Source of the DNA: a virus | DNA: 64,000 bases | Direction: 5' to 3' (one strand) | IMG/VR virus record: IMGVR_UViG_3300009610_000006 | Location: 1-64,000 of that record | In this document: one piece after another, positions 23,506-33,227 of the stretch | How the letters are laid out: the number at the start of each line of letters is the position of its first letter | Numbering within the stretch: position 1 is the stretch's first letter | The notes under the pieces: generated by a model | What the model was told of the DNA's origin: nothing | The model's input: only the letters and a program-made list of their open reading frames with translations | Database searches by the model: none | Made by a program: the position numbers and the translations under genes

Positions 23506-24201
23506 CTACACTACTCGGCGGCGTTTGGCAAGGTAGAGGCCAATGAGACCAACACCCAGCATCGCATATGTCGCAGGCTCGGGCACCACCTCGCACTCCG
23601 CGCCCACGCAAAACGGGTCCACCCCAGGTCCAGCATAGAACTGGTCAATGAGGGAAATGGTTGCGTAGCCAAGTCCTTCACTATCACTACCAACTAGAAA
23701 TATATCCTTGGTGATCTTCAGGTTGGTATATGCACCGTCGAGGAGGGCGACATCCTGGAGCGGTCCACTCGGCGCATCGACCTGTGCCTGCCCCGCAATA
23801 TGGAGGAACGGCACCGTGGCAATAATAGTCTCCACCACCTGGGCAAAGGACTGGTCACCGACTACCGCCCCGTTAAACAGCAACCCCACCCCGCCGATAG
23901 CCAGCGTTGACTGGAGGTTGTACGAGATGAGGAAGTCGGCACTGGCGAAACCCCCGTTACTAAGGGCGGTGAAGCCTCCCGCGAAGTGGATCTTATTCCC
24001 CACCAGCGTGACATCAATGCCAGACGCATCCAGGGGGGCACATACGCCAATCCCGCCACAGGTGCGCGTGAACTCAAAGTCGTCGAGCGTGATGTTGGCA
24101 TTCGACAACGACCCCCCGGCGACGAGAGTAGACAGCAGGGTCGCTCCCAGGTTGACACTGGCTAGTACCAGCATCGAAAATACAAGCATGATTCGTTTCA
24201 T
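23506..24201 (-). CDS. PEP-CTERM-sorted exported protein (231 aa)
   Basis: The second ATG (24201) has AAGGG six bases upstream. An N-terminal signal peptide (K-R-I-M-L-V-F-S-M-L-V-L-A-S-V) is followed by a beta-rich ectodomain with two Cys pairs. The end is V-P-E-P-A-T-Y-A-M-L-G-V-G-L-I-G-L-Y-L-A-K-R-R-R, a complete PEP-CTERM signal (V-P-E-P, transmembrane helix, Arg cluster) recognised by exosortase in some Gram-negative bacteria. The phage therefore appears to place a protein on the host envelope using host sorting, perhaps for superinfection exclusion or host-like display. It is the last gene of the leftward operon. Confidence 0.88.
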   Translation of the reverse strand: MKRIMLVFSMLVLASVNLGATLLSTLVAGGSLSNANITLDDFEFTRTCGGIGVCAPLDASGIDVTLVGNKIHFAGGFTALSNGGFASADFLISYNLQSTLAIGGVGLLFNGAVVGDQSFAQVVETIIATVPFLHIAGQAQVDAPSGPLQDVALLDGAYTNLKITKDIFLVGSDSEGLGYATISLIDQFYAGPGVDPFCVGAECEVVPEPATYAMLGVGLIGLYLAKRRRVV

Positions 24202-24216
24202 GTGCATCCCTTCTTA

Positions 24217-24260
24217 CCGCTGGCAGGGATGTAGAACGTTCAGTATCTCCCGGCCAGCGG
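24217..24260 (-). other. Hairpin in the leader of the PEP-CTERM gene
   Basis: CCGCTGGC (24217-24224) pairs with GCCAGCGG (24253-24260), with inner AGGGA/TCTCCC pairing. It lies between the giant gene and the PEP-CTERM gene and may modulate its expression. Confidence 0.5.
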
Positions 24261-24281
24261 TCCATCAACTATACCACAGCG

Positions 24282-24294
24282 GTTAGTCACTAAC
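24282..24294. repeat. 13-bp palindrome, centre C
   Basis: GTTAGTCACTAAC between the PEP-CTERM gene and the end of the giant gene. Confidence 0.95.
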
Positions 24295-24300
24295 CCTCGC

Positions 24301-27300
24301 CTACCGGTACGCCGCCTCGACCTGCGCCATAACCCCCTGCCAGTAGTTGACACGCTCATCGGGATCAAGTTTCCCACTCGCACTCGACTGTGTACTCAGC
24401 CAATGACTCGCCGCATCCATGCGCTCCTTGATCACTTCCTTCCTGGTCGCCGGGTCAAGCGTGGCATAGTCCGGGTCATCCAATAGCGACTGCAAGTGAG
24501 CACTGTACATTACGCCCTTGACCTTCTGCCGCAATGCCAACACCTCCTGGGTATCGCCCTCCTGGATAGTCACTGGCGGCACGCTGGTACGATTCTGCCG
24601 CAGCATCTCCTCCTGGGCAGGGCTAAGTTGACCAGCCAGTTCCTTATACGTCTCGTCCTGCTGCCGCCGCACGTCGTCCCTATCCAGCGTATCCAGCCTG
24701 CCGCCGCGCCCCGCTAGAAACCTGTTCTCCAACCCGGTGGCGAACGACAACCCACCCGGCTTCCCACTAGGTTCCCGCCCAAATAGTTGCCCCACTCCCT
24801 GCACAGCATAGTCTGCGACATTCAATCCCAGCGGTATGCCCTGTCCGCCTAGTGACGTAATTGCCCCCTGGAGGTATGCTGGCGATCCGCCCCCGGCCCG
24901 TGCCAATGCCGTCACTGCCCTGCTCGTATCCTTGTCCACCTGATACTCAGACGGTAACTTCTCCAGGTCCTTGCGTACAAATGGCCGTCCGCTAAACTGG
25001 TGTACCCCACTAGTAATGTCTGTAACTGCCTTGAATACCTGCGGCGCAACCTTGTTCCCCACCCCGGTCAGCACATCCAGCGGACCCTCCACCTTGGGCA
25101 GTAGCTTGTGGTCGTACTCGGGGCCAAGCTGGGGAGTGAAGTCGTTGGCCTTGGTGTCAAACCCCATTTGTTGCGCGATGCTATTGAACGTATCAGGCGC
25201 ATACCGCCACGCCTGCTCTATAGCGTAACGTGTCGCCCGTACCAGTGGCGAATACTGCCCGGGTATGGGCCACTTGAGCATCTGCCGCGACCCATTCTCG
25301 TCCACCACCCCCGGTCTCACCACACTCCAGTTGTCGTCCAGGTTGTGCTCCTGGGCGTCGAGGTAAGCCTCCTGTCTATCCTTGTTGGACAGGTTGTAGA
25401 TAGTGGTAGCAATAGTTGGCATCACGACATAGGACGCCACACGCAGTGCAAACTGTTCTGGATTCGTGCGTGCCGCTTCCACTGAGGATGCAATGTTCTG
25501 TATCCCGGCATTGAGATACGGGGTCACCGCATTCCAGTTCTGCATCTCACTGCCGCTTTGCCTGTAGTTGGCCATCTGGTTACGGGCCGCATCCAGCCCA
25601 GCAATGTTAGCCTGTTGCCTACTCATCCCCTTAGCCAATGCTTGGTCGCGCACCGTAGTGTATACGCGCAGTCGTCCCATTAGCTCGGTCTTAGCCGCCA
25701 TGTCCTCGACAGCGGCAATGAACTGCGATCCCGCCGCCCTCTTGTTCTCCCACGCATACTTGGCGATAGCCTTGGTCTTAGCCTTGGCACCCTCGCGGGA
25801 CCGGGCCACCTCCCATTTGATTTGAGGCAGTGGGTTATCCCGGTACGCCTCAATGCTGGTGAACGCGCCACCGTGGGAGCGCAACTCAGCGAGGTCAGCG
25901 GAGTGCTTGCCTACCGTATCCTTGACCACATCCCACGTCGCACTGAGCGGCTTCTTGTACAGGGTGCTAAACCCAGTGTTCATCACATTAGTCCCAATGT
26001 CCATGGCGAGGTTGCCCATTTGGAATAATGGGTTGGCCGCGCCTGTCGCAGTGCCACGCAGTACCCGGGCAAATCCCCGCGCAAACTCCAGCAGGCCCCC
26101 CATTTGATTAGGCTTGAGATTGCGTGCGGCGGCGGCGATAAGGGGATCGACCTTGAGGGTAACTGGTTCGCCATTCTCCAGGAACGTAATGCTATTGGTC
26201 TCGTCCAGCTTGTTCTTGCCAGTATACTTACCCGCCTTGACATCCTCGGGCTTGACCCGTTCAATAAACCCCTCCCACCCCTGGTACTCCTTGGAGACGC
26301 GGTACAGTTCCTTGCCTACAGTGTTACGCCTCGCTTCCTTGGTGTTGTGGAACGTCTTGGTGACCAGCGACTTCCACATGTCCTCGATAGGCGCATCACT
26401 ATCGCCACCAAGTATACGTACACTACGCTGTTGGGCGAGATGCCCAGTGGGTTGACTACTACCCCACTCCACGTTGCTGTTGATGTCGTCCATGATGCGG
26501 CCAACAGGTACATAGTCGGGGTACATGCGAACGAGGGTATCCCGCAACTCTGGCCGCAGCCGCCCATCGGCAACAGACTCGTCTAGCATTGACCTAAAGT
26601 ATGCCTGTATATCGTCCACTATCGGCTGGTGATATTTCTTCCCCTGCGTAATCTCCCTCTCCAGCGTCTCCAGTGGCCGCTTGTAATGCTCACCCACGGC
26701 ACCCGTCGCCAGCCCCTCCCGGTACTTGGTCATGCCCAGTATCGCCATATGGTTGTTACGCATCATGCGTGCATTGACGTCACCAGCGTCGGCGGCTTTG
26801 TCAATGGCAGCATAGGTGTCGCCACTGGGTTTCGCGGTCACTGCCCCAGCCTTCTCCTCGTCAACTAGGCGTTTCCATTCCTTCTTGCCCTGCGTGTTGA
26901 TCTCTACTTGTCTCTCCTGCAATGCCTGGGCATAGATGCCAGCGTGCTCCATCTTGGTCTGCGCGTCATTGCCATCGAGACCCTTGAGGTGCTTGTTGAT
27001 AATCCCTTTGATCACACCCCGGGTACGGGTCTCGGCTTCTTCATTAGCCGCAGTGGAGTCATCGAATATCACCCGCGCCTTGTCCCCCGGTAATGGCGTC
27101 TCCCCGGTCTTCTTGGCAATGCGGTTCTGGATCGTCTGCACGGCCCGTGTCGTAGATACCCGCCGCGACACAAACTTATCCAGGGCCGCTTGATTGAATA
27201 CCCGCTTCGCCCAGCTTTGTTTCCCCGCTTTTGCCGCCGCCTCACGCTCTGCGACAGATGCACCCATGACGCGGTTGTATTCTGCGTCAGTCGCCCACGG

Positions 27301-30300
27301 GGAGTTGGACGGTCGCGGTATGGGTCGCCCATTGGCATCAGTGGGGGTATTGAGATGGTCCCAGAGTTTGCGTGCCTGCTCACTGGCGTATTGCGACCCC
27401 AGGAATCCCATTGAATGTGGGCTGGCATCGCTGGATTCAAGGGCACCTAGACTAAACCCCTGCTTGCCCCGGTTAGTGACTAACTCACCCTCCCCCTCAC
27501 CTTTACGCGCCCTCAACGGCGACTCTACTGGGGCGGGGGTTCCTGGGGCAATGTCTCCCCCTGCGGGGCGTCCAGGTCCTGGCCCTCCTTCCCCCACGAC
27601 TGGAGTAGACTCTGGCGGAACGCCTCGTCCGGGTCCTCCCCTAGCAGCCTTGCCTTTTCTGCCGCCAGTTGCGCCCGGTTGAAGTTGTTGATCGCCTCCT
27701 CGTCCCACCCCGGCGGGGCCGACATCACCCGGGGGCTGCGTGGTGCGCTGGGCTGCGAGGGCTGCGGTTGCGTCTGCTTCCTTGGCGGCGAGGGCCGCAG
27801 ACTCCCTGGCCTCTGCTGCGGTTGCGACTTCGGCGGCTGATTTGCCACGTTGGAATACCTCCCTTGTATCCGGTTTCAGTAGGGTGAACTCGTTGATGGC
27901 AGTAGTCCCACCGGCACTTTCTATAGCGTCCCGGTACATTTCCACCAGTGTCAGGTTCTGCCGTATGGACAGCTTGAGATCCCTGTTGGACATGGCCTTG
28001 GCGGTGATCTCATCAAATGCGTCACTATCGGTATAGCCGGGGTCGAGGTTCTTCCTGGCCGCTTGATACTCCGGGGAGCTGGTGATCGTCTTGACATCAT
28101 CCGGGTTGATCTTGACCTTGTTCTGGCCCCCGTGCGCCCACTCCTCGTAGACGGTGTCACGTAGCCCCTTGAATACCTTCCCTTCCTTGGCCACTGCGAG
28201 TTTCAGCGACTCGCCATGGCCAATCGTATCCCACGCATCGGCGATGCTTGTCGCAAAATCCACCACTGCGTTCTTGGCCTTGGGGGACAGGCCATTCATC
28301 ATGTGGAACCGTTCCATCAGCCGGTCCTGGATCATGTCGCGGCCATGGGGCTTGATGTTGGCACCATGCGTGGTGGAGTCTATCATATTGCCGCCGAACA
28401 GGGAGTCAATCACATCCATAGCCTCCCGGTTCACATACAGGGTATTGGTGTGGCCAGGACGTTTCTTGAACTGCGTCTTGACATCTTGCAGCACCTCATC
28501 AGTAAACTGTAGTGTCTCCTCGGGGTTGAGCATCGGCCCATTCCGGCCACCGTTGATGCCAAGTGGGTCGAGTGGGTCCCAGCCTGATTTCTTGGCCCTG
28601 GCCTGGGATGCCTTGGCAAGCCGCTCGGCCTCCGCGAGTAGTTGCTGCAACTCGGCGAGTAACGCCTGGGACTCGGGGTCGCGCAGTGCCGCAAGTTGAT
28701 TGGCCACATCGTAGGCGTTGGTCAGGGTGGAGTTGCGCTGTACGACATCGCCATCACCGCTAGCGTCTACTTTTTTTTTTACCTGTCCGCCTTTGCCCAC
28801 CAGCATGGATGGGGTTTTAGTGGGGGGAACAAAGTTGGGGTCGGCGAACTTGGCCTTGGTACGTTCAGCGAGGAGACGGCGGCGTCGCTCGGCACCCCCC
28901 ACTGGGGCATTGGCGGTCTCAGTATCACCCTGTGGCCGGTCAATGTCCTCGATAATCATGCCCTCTGGGGTAGTGGGCGCAGGCCGGTTAGTCACTAACC
29001 CAATATCCCGTGGGTCTACTGGGGTCTCGCCTACCCCGGGCGCGGCCTCACGTCCACCCGTCAAGTCCAGCATCTCCTGCTGTTGCGTGGGCGAGAGGGT
29101 GCCATCAACCGGGGCTAGTGGTGGCGGTGGTTCCATCGCACCCCTACCAGTCACACGGGGCGCAGGCTGTGGGCCAAATGGCTGTGGCTCTGCACCCACG
29201 GGACGAGGCAATGGTGATGCCGCCCCATATGGCAAATCCGGTGTGGTTGGCCGCAGCGACATAGGCAACCCAGTACCAGTGCGGGGAGCTAATGGTGGCC
29301 AGGGACTGGGCGGGACGGCACGGCCAAATGGACTGTCGGGCGTGGGCAACCCCGTGGGCAATGGTGCTGGTGGCGCTGGTGGGGCTTCCCGCAGGTTGGG
29401 CGGCAGTGGCGGTGCCGGGGTCGTGCCGGGGGGTACACCGGGTGGTACATACCCAGTATCACTCCCCGCTGGCCCCCGCTGGCCAAGGTTGCCGGTCCCG
29501 ATCTCCATGCTGGGTACTGCCCCTACATCTGCTGGGCTACCCAACATGCCAACACGCGGCGGCGGCTGGTAGAAGCTGGCAATATCAACTGGTTGCCCGG
29601 GACGGGGCCGGTCCTTGTCGCGGTAGAAGTCGTTGGTCAGCGTCCCCGGCCCACCACCCTGATCCACTGGCGGACGTGGTGTCCCGGGGAAGAAGCCCCC
29701 CATTAGATCCGGTGCCGGTCGTGCCGGTGCTGGCGTGGCGGTCTCGAACCCGCCGATGAGATCCGCTGGCAGCGGTGCCGGTGTAGTACCCGGGGTCGGC
29801 CCCGGTGCAGGTTCTGGACCAACCAGTGGCCCCCGTGGTGGCGGGAGCGTCCCTGTCTCGATACCCGGTACCGGCCCCGTGCCGTAATCTGGCGGCGGTG
29901 GCCACACGCCTGGGGCTGGGCCAGTTTCTGGTATCGGTGGGCCGAGTGGACGGCCAAGCGGCGGCACCGCACCAGTGGTCACATCGGGGGGAGTGGTCCC
30001 AAGTGCCGCACCCATGTCGGCGGCTGGACGGGGCGTGGCAATCCCCGGCATGACTCCCTGTGGGCCTTTGGGCTGGACAATATCCTGCATACCGAATGCC
30101 GCTGGCTTGGGTACCGTATCGGTCATGGTTGCGGCGTCTGGGCGGCTGGGGGCACCACCAGCGTGGCCAGTGGCCGGTGCGGGGCCAGCGGGGCCAGGGG
30201 TGGCGAGTCCGGCGGCAGTGGCGGCAGCAGTGGGTCCGGCACCCGGTCCAGGCTGTGCCATCGGTGGCTTGCCATGCATGAGTGTCGCCAGGAGCCATTG

Positions 30301-31185
30301 AATACCCGCGCCCTGGACCTCCTGCCCGGGGGCGGCACCAATGTAGCCGAGACCAGCTTGTACTGCACTGTTGATGAGACGCCGATCAACAAGTTTACCG
30401 GCGACCGCATCGCTGAGTACGCCAATGACGCCCTGCACCCCGGTCTCTGCCAATGCGCCCCGCTGCCCCTTGACCCGCTCCTCCTCGGGGGTGAGCCATG
30501 TACGGGCACCTTCGGCCAAGCCCTGTGCCGTACCACTAGTCAACGCCCGGGTAAGCAACTTCGCGGGTGCGACTATCTTTTGGGCGGCACCCACCGCGCC
30601 TAGTCCAGGGATCGCACCAGGGGCGATACTACCTGCTAATTCTGCTGCCTGGGTACCGAACGTAGGATTATTGGGGTCGCCACCAGATGCCCATTGACCA
30701 GCGGCTTTCAAGGCAGGGCCAACGACACGGTCAGTGCGATCCCCACCAACCACGCCAGCGGCTTTGGCATAGGCTTCGTTGCCCAGGTTGGCCAGATCGC
30801 CCACGCCTTTGAGTGCGCCACCAACGACGCCACGGGCAGTTTCAATTGGCGAATCCACCAGGGAGTACTTGAGGCGGTCAAGGTAATCGTTGACGCCACC
30901 GGGCAACCACGACCCGCCAGCTTCACGCCCTGCCCGTACTAGGTCCTGTCCCGGGATGGGAGTGACGGCGGCGGCAGGTGGCGGCGGGATCATTGCCGCT
31001 GGTCCACCCCGTCCCATGATGGATCTCTCTGCGGCCTCGCCGGGAGTGACGACTTCTCCAAATGACTTGGGGTCGAACTGCTTGGCGTTAGTGACTAACT
31101 CCGCATCGGTGAAGTCCTTTAGATCCCCATTGACGTCGGCCTTGCGTAGCCGTGTGATCAAGTTCTCGTAGGTTTCCGCTGGCAT
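24301..31185 (-). CDS. Giant polyvalent internal/ejected virion protein (2294 aa)
   Basis: The protein has a glycine-rich amphipathic N-terminal part (about 60-280, A-G-S-I-A-P-G-A-I-P-G-L-G), a Pro/Gly-rich unstructured stretch (about 280-760), a helical middle, a second Pro/Gly linker (about 1170-1290) and a helical C-terminal half. Around residues 1700-1900 the helical region with K-T-E-L-M-G-R and N-Y-R-Q-S-G resembles large polyvalent protein-associated domains (LPD38-like). Such proteins ride in virions and enter the cell with DNA. Three palindrome copies encode L-V-T-N. A run of ten A's on the coding strand near codon 802 may cause slippage. Start ATG abuts the previous stop. Confidence 0.75.
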   Translation of the reverse strand: MPAETYENLITRLRKADVNGDLKDFTDAELVTNAKQFDPKSFGEVVTPGEAAERSIMGRGGPAAMIPPPPAAAVTPIPGQDLVRAGREAGGSWLPGGVNDYLDRLKYSLVDSPIETARGVVGGALKGVGDLANLGNEAYAKAAGVVGGDRTDRVVGPALKAAGQWASGGDPNNPTFGTQAAELAGSIAPGAIPGLGAVGAAQKIVAPAKLLTRALTSGTAQGLAEGARTWLTPEEERVKGQRGALAETGVQGVIGVLSDAVAGKLVDRRLINSAVQAGLGYIGAAPGQEVQGAGIQWLLATLMHGKPPMAQPGPGAGPTAAATAAGLATPGPAGPAPATGHAGGAPSRPDAATMTDTVPKPAAFGMQDIVQPKGPQGVMPGIATPRPAADMGAALGTTPPDVTTGAVPPLGRPLGPPIPETGPAPGVWPPPPDYGTGPVPGIETGTLPPPRGPLVGPEPAPGPTPGTTPAPLPADLIGGFETATPAPARPAPDLMGGFFPGTPRPPVDQGGGPGTLTNDFYRDKDRPRPGQPVDIASFYQPPPRVGMLGSPADVGAVPSMEIGTGNLGQRGPAGSDTGYVPPGVPPGTTPAPPLPPNLREAPPAPPAPLPTGLPTPDSPFGRAVPPSPWPPLAPRTGTGLPMSLRPTTPDLPYGAASPLPRPVGAEPQPFGPQPAPRVTGRGAMEPPPPLAPVDGTLSPTQQQEMLDLTGGREAAPGVGETPVDPRDIGLVTNRPAPTTPEGMIIEDIDRPQGDTETANAPVGGAERRRRLLAERTKAKFADPNFVPPTKTPSMLVGKGGQVKKKVDASGDGDVVQRNSTLTNAYDVANQLAALRDPESQALLAELQQLLAEAERLAKASQARAKKSGWDPLDPLGINGGRNGPMLNPEETLQFTDEVLQDVKTQFKKRPGHTNTLYVNREAMDVIDSLFGGNMIDSTTHGANIKPHGRDMIQDRLMERFHMMNGLSPKAKNAVVDFATSIADAWDTIGHGESLKLAVAKEGKVFKGLRDTVYEEWAHGGQNKVKINPDDVKTITSSPEYQAARKNLDPGYTDSDAFDEITAKAMSNRDLKLSIRQNLTLVEMYRDAIESAGGTTAINEFTLLKPDTREVFQRGKSAAEVATAAEARESAALAAKEADATAALAAQRTTQPPGDVGPAGVGRGGDQQLQPGATGGRKGKAARGGPGRGVPPESTPVVGEGGPGPGRPAGGDIAPGTPAPVESPLRARKGEGEGELVTNRGKQGFSLGALESSDASPHSMGFLGSQYASEQARKLWDHLNTPTDANGRPIPRPSNSPWATDAEYNRVMGASVAEREAAAKAGKQSWAKRVFNQAALDKFVSRRVSTTRAVQTIQNRIAKKTGETPLPGDKARVIFDDSTAANEEAETRTRGVIKGIINKHLKGLDGNDAQTKMEHAGIYAQALQERQVEINTQGKKEWKRLVDEEKAGAVTAKPSGDTYAAIDKAADAGDVNARMMRNNHMAILGMTKYREGLATGAVGEHYKRPLETLEREITQGKKYHQPIVDDIQAYFRSMLDESVADGRLRPELRDTLVRMYPDYVPVGRIMDDINSNVEWGSSQPTGHLAQQRSVRILGGDSDAPIEDMWKSLVTKTFHNTKEARRNTVGKELYRVSKEYQGWEGFIERVKPEDVKAGKYTGKNKLDETNSITFLENGEPVTLKVDPLIAAAARNLKPNQMGGLLEFARGFARVLRGTATGAANPLFQMGNLAMDIGTNVMNTGFSTLYKKPLSATWDVVKDTVGKHSADLAELRSHGGAFTSIEAYRDNPLPQIKWEVARSREGAKAKTKAIAKYAWENKRAAGSQFIAAVEDMAAKTELMGRLRVYTTVRDQALAKGMSRQQANIAGLDAARNQMANYRQSGSEMQNWNAVTPYLNAGIQNIASSVEAARTNPEQFALRVASYVVMPTIATTIYNLSNKDRQEAYLDAQEHNLDDNWSVVRPGVVDENGSRQMLKWPIPGQYSPLVRATRYAIEQAWRYAPDTFNSIAQQMGFDTKANDFTPQLGPEYDHKLLPKVEGPLDVLTGVGNKVAPQVFKAVTDITSGVHQFSGRPFVRKDLEKLPSEYQVDKDTSRAVTALARAGGGSPAYLQGAITSLGGQGIPLGLNVADYAVQGVGQLFGREPSGKPGGLSFATGLENRFLAGRGGRLDTLDRDDVRRQQDETYKELAGQLSPAQEEMLRQNRTSVPPVTIQEGDTQEVLALRQKVKGVMYSAHLQSLLDDPDYATLDPATRKEVIKERMDAASHWLSTQSSASGKLDPDERVNYWQGVMAQVEAAYR
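27472..27484. repeat. 13-bp palindrome, centre G
   Basis: GTTAGTGACTAAC inside the giant gene, read as L-V-T-N on the coding strand. Confidence 0.95.
28771..28780 (-). other. A10 homopolymer (possible slippage site)
   Basis: The coding strand reads GTA-AAA-AAA-AAA-GTA. Losing one A gives an immediate TAG; gaining one gives TAG four codons on. Polymerase slippage would produce an N-terminal product of about 805 residues. Confidence 0.55.
28987..28999. repeat. 13-bp palindrome, centre C
   Basis: GTTAGTCACTAAC inside the giant gene, read as L-V-T-N. Confidence 0.95.
31087..31099. repeat. 13-bp palindrome, centre G
   Basis: GTTAGTGACTAAC near the start of the giant gene, read as L-V-T-N. Confidence 0.95.
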
Positions 31186-33183
31186 TTAGTTCCACCCGCC
31201 CTTCTGTGACTTCGCCTTCAACGCCGCCTCTTTGCGTTCCTTCACCATCTTGGCCATGGACTGCACTGCTGCTGCTGCCGCCGGGTCTAGCTTCGCCGCC
31301 TCTTCTTCCTTCTTCTTATTCGCCGCCCCGGTCCTGTCCTTTATGCTGTCGAGCTTCGGCGGTCCACTCGTCTTCCTGGCCTGATTCTGCTCCTGCCATG
31401 CCTGCATCAGGCTGTTCTGCCAGTCCACATCACGCACTTGTGTATACCCGGTCTTGTCCAATTCGCCGTTCATCGCGGCGGCAATGTACTTCTGGTAATC
31501 GACGACGCCGTCCTTGCCCGTGAACTGCCTGACGTGCCTCTGGGTGAGTTCGGAGATACCCTTCCCTTTGACGGTCTCGCCCAGCGGCATTTGCAATACG
31601 GTCTGCTGCGGCGGGGTGACCCTCTGGGCAAGGTTACCAGCTTCGAGTAATTGCTTGGTCTGCCTTGCACGTTCAGCCGGGTCCTCTATGTTACCTATCC
31701 GCCACGCCTGGGCAAGTGCGCCAGTGCCACCCATAACCTTGGGGTCCATGTTGTTCATGGCACGCCACGCCGCTGTTGACTGCTCTGCGGTGAGTGGGCC
31801 ACCGTTTAACTGCTCGTAGATGTACATGGCGCGCACATTGGCGTTGATCTTGGTCTCGGCGGCGTCTGGCGCGTATGTCTTGGCAGTCGTCTCAACCTTG
31901 ATGGGCAGGCCCGTGCGTGGGTCGCGCCGTACTATGGTCGTGCCCTCCGGGGCGTTATGCAATGCGGTGCGCTTGTCCCAGTCTTCGGTTGCGGCCCGTT
32001 GGACAGCAGCCTCAGCAGTTTTTAGTGACGCCGGGCCGGTGAACTCCAGCATGTTACGGGAAGCAGCCTGCAAGTTGCCGCCCTGGCTGTATTCCTTGTA
32101 GCCCTCACCGTATTTTTTGTATATATCAGCCTCTGTGTCCGCGCCCTTGCGTGCCGCCTCTTCCTGTGCAGCAAGTTGACCAAGTACCGACGTCGCATAG
32201 TTGGCCCGGGTAGCCCGGTCCTGGTCCTTGATGCCCTGGTAGGCGACGTTGCCTTGAGCAAATGCGCGTGCCGCATCCTTGAAATCATTACCTGTCCCCG
32301 GTTGCGAGGCAGAGGCAAAGGCGGCGGCGATCATGTTCGACATCTTCTCAGACCGTGACATGCCCGGGTAGGGGCGTAGCTTTTGATACAGTGCGACACG
32401 ATCCTGTGGCGGTTGCAGCCGCCGTGCCGGGGCCGGTGGAACAGTGGAGGGTAACGCTGGTGTACGTAAGGCTGGCACAATGGAACCCAGTGCGCCTGTG
32501 GGGGACGTAAGTTGGCCGCTGGACTTGGGGATGGCCATGGGTGGACCGGCGGGAGTGGCAGGCGGTGCGGGGGTTGGCGTAGTATCTGGTACCCCTAGTG
32601 GCCCACCCATGTAGATGCCCTCATCTTTACCGGCACCGGCGGGGGGTGGCCTATTGATGCCCTCGTCCCTGCCCTTGTCCTGGGCCTCGCGGTAAATGCC
32701 TGGGTCAACGTTGGACTGGGACCTAGCCTGTTGATCACTCACTAAGGTCTTGGGTGGGGTGGCATTGGGGGTCCCGCCCCAGCCGCCCATGGGATCGGGG
32801 GTGCCATCGGCAGTGGTGGATGTTGCGCCCCCCTGCACCTCCCCGCCCCAGCCGCCGTACTTCTCGACGAATGACGGTGGCACTTGCGAGGCCCCGGGGG
32901 AGTTAGGACCCATCTCGCTGGCTAGCTTGGCCGCAGCATCGCCACCACCAGCGGTACCGGGTGAGCCTACTGGGGATACTGCTGGTGTTGGTGCCGCCGC
33001 TGGTGTCGCTGGGGTCGCCCCATTACCATATCCACTGTAGTCGATGTTCTGGCCAAAGCCACCCGGGTAAGTGGGATCGTCGCTGTTGACAAACATCTGC
33101 GGGTAGAGTTGGCGCATCTTAAACGCCTTCTCGTCATCCGATAATACGCCGTAGGTGCGTGGATCAATAAATGATGTTGCCAT
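31186..33183 (-). CDS. Virion-associated protein with Pro/Gly-rich N-terminal half (665 aa)
   Basis: Residues 50-260 are low-complexity, rich in P, G, A and T. Residues 270-660 are helical, with A-A-A-F-A-S-A-S-Q-P-G-T-G-N-D near 280. The stop codon directly precedes the giant gene's ATG, so the two are co-translated. The composition and place between fibre and giant-protein genes suggest an internal virion or ejection protein. No enzymatic motif seen. Confidence 0.65.
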   Translation of the reverse strand: MATSFIDPRTYGVLSDDEKAFKMRQLYPQMFVNSDDPTYPGGFGQNIDYSGYGNGATPATPAAAPTPAVSPVGSPGTAGGGDAAAKLASEMGPNSPGASQVPPSFVEKYGGWGGEVQGGATSTTADGTPDPMGGWGGTPNATPPKTLVSDQQARSQSNVDPGIYREAQDKGRDEGINRPPPAGAGKDEGIYMGGPLGVPDTTPTPAPPATPAGPPMAIPKSSGQLTSPTGALGSIVPALRTPALPSTVPPAPARRLQPPQDRVALYQKLRPYPGMSRSEKMSNMIAAAFASASQPGTGNDFKDAARAFAQGNVAYQGIKDQDRATRANYATSVLGQLAAQEEAARKGADTEADIYKKYGEGYKEYSQGGNLQAASRNMLEFTGPASLKTAEAAVQRAATEDWDKRTALHNAPEGTTIVRRDPRTGLPIKVETTAKTYAPDAAETKINANVRAMYIYEQLNGGPLTAEQSTAAWRAMNNMDPKVMGGTGALAQAWRIGNIEDPAERARQTKQLLEAGNLAQRVTPPQQTVLQMPLGETVKGKGISELTQRHVRQFTGKDGVVDYQKYIAAAMNGELDKTGYTQVRDVDWQNSLMQAWQEQNQARKTSGPPKLDSIKDRTGAANKKKEEEAAKLDPAAAAAVQSMAKMVKERKEAALKAKSQKGGWN

Positions 33184-33211
33184 GGCGAATGTTCCTCGAT
33201 TATATACCCGG

Positions 33212-33224
33212 GTTAGTGACTAAC
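33212..33224. repeat. 13-bp palindrome, centre G
   Basis: GTTAGTGACTAAC between the genes at 31186-33183 and 33228-34850. Confidence 0.95.
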
Positions 33225-33227
33225 TGC

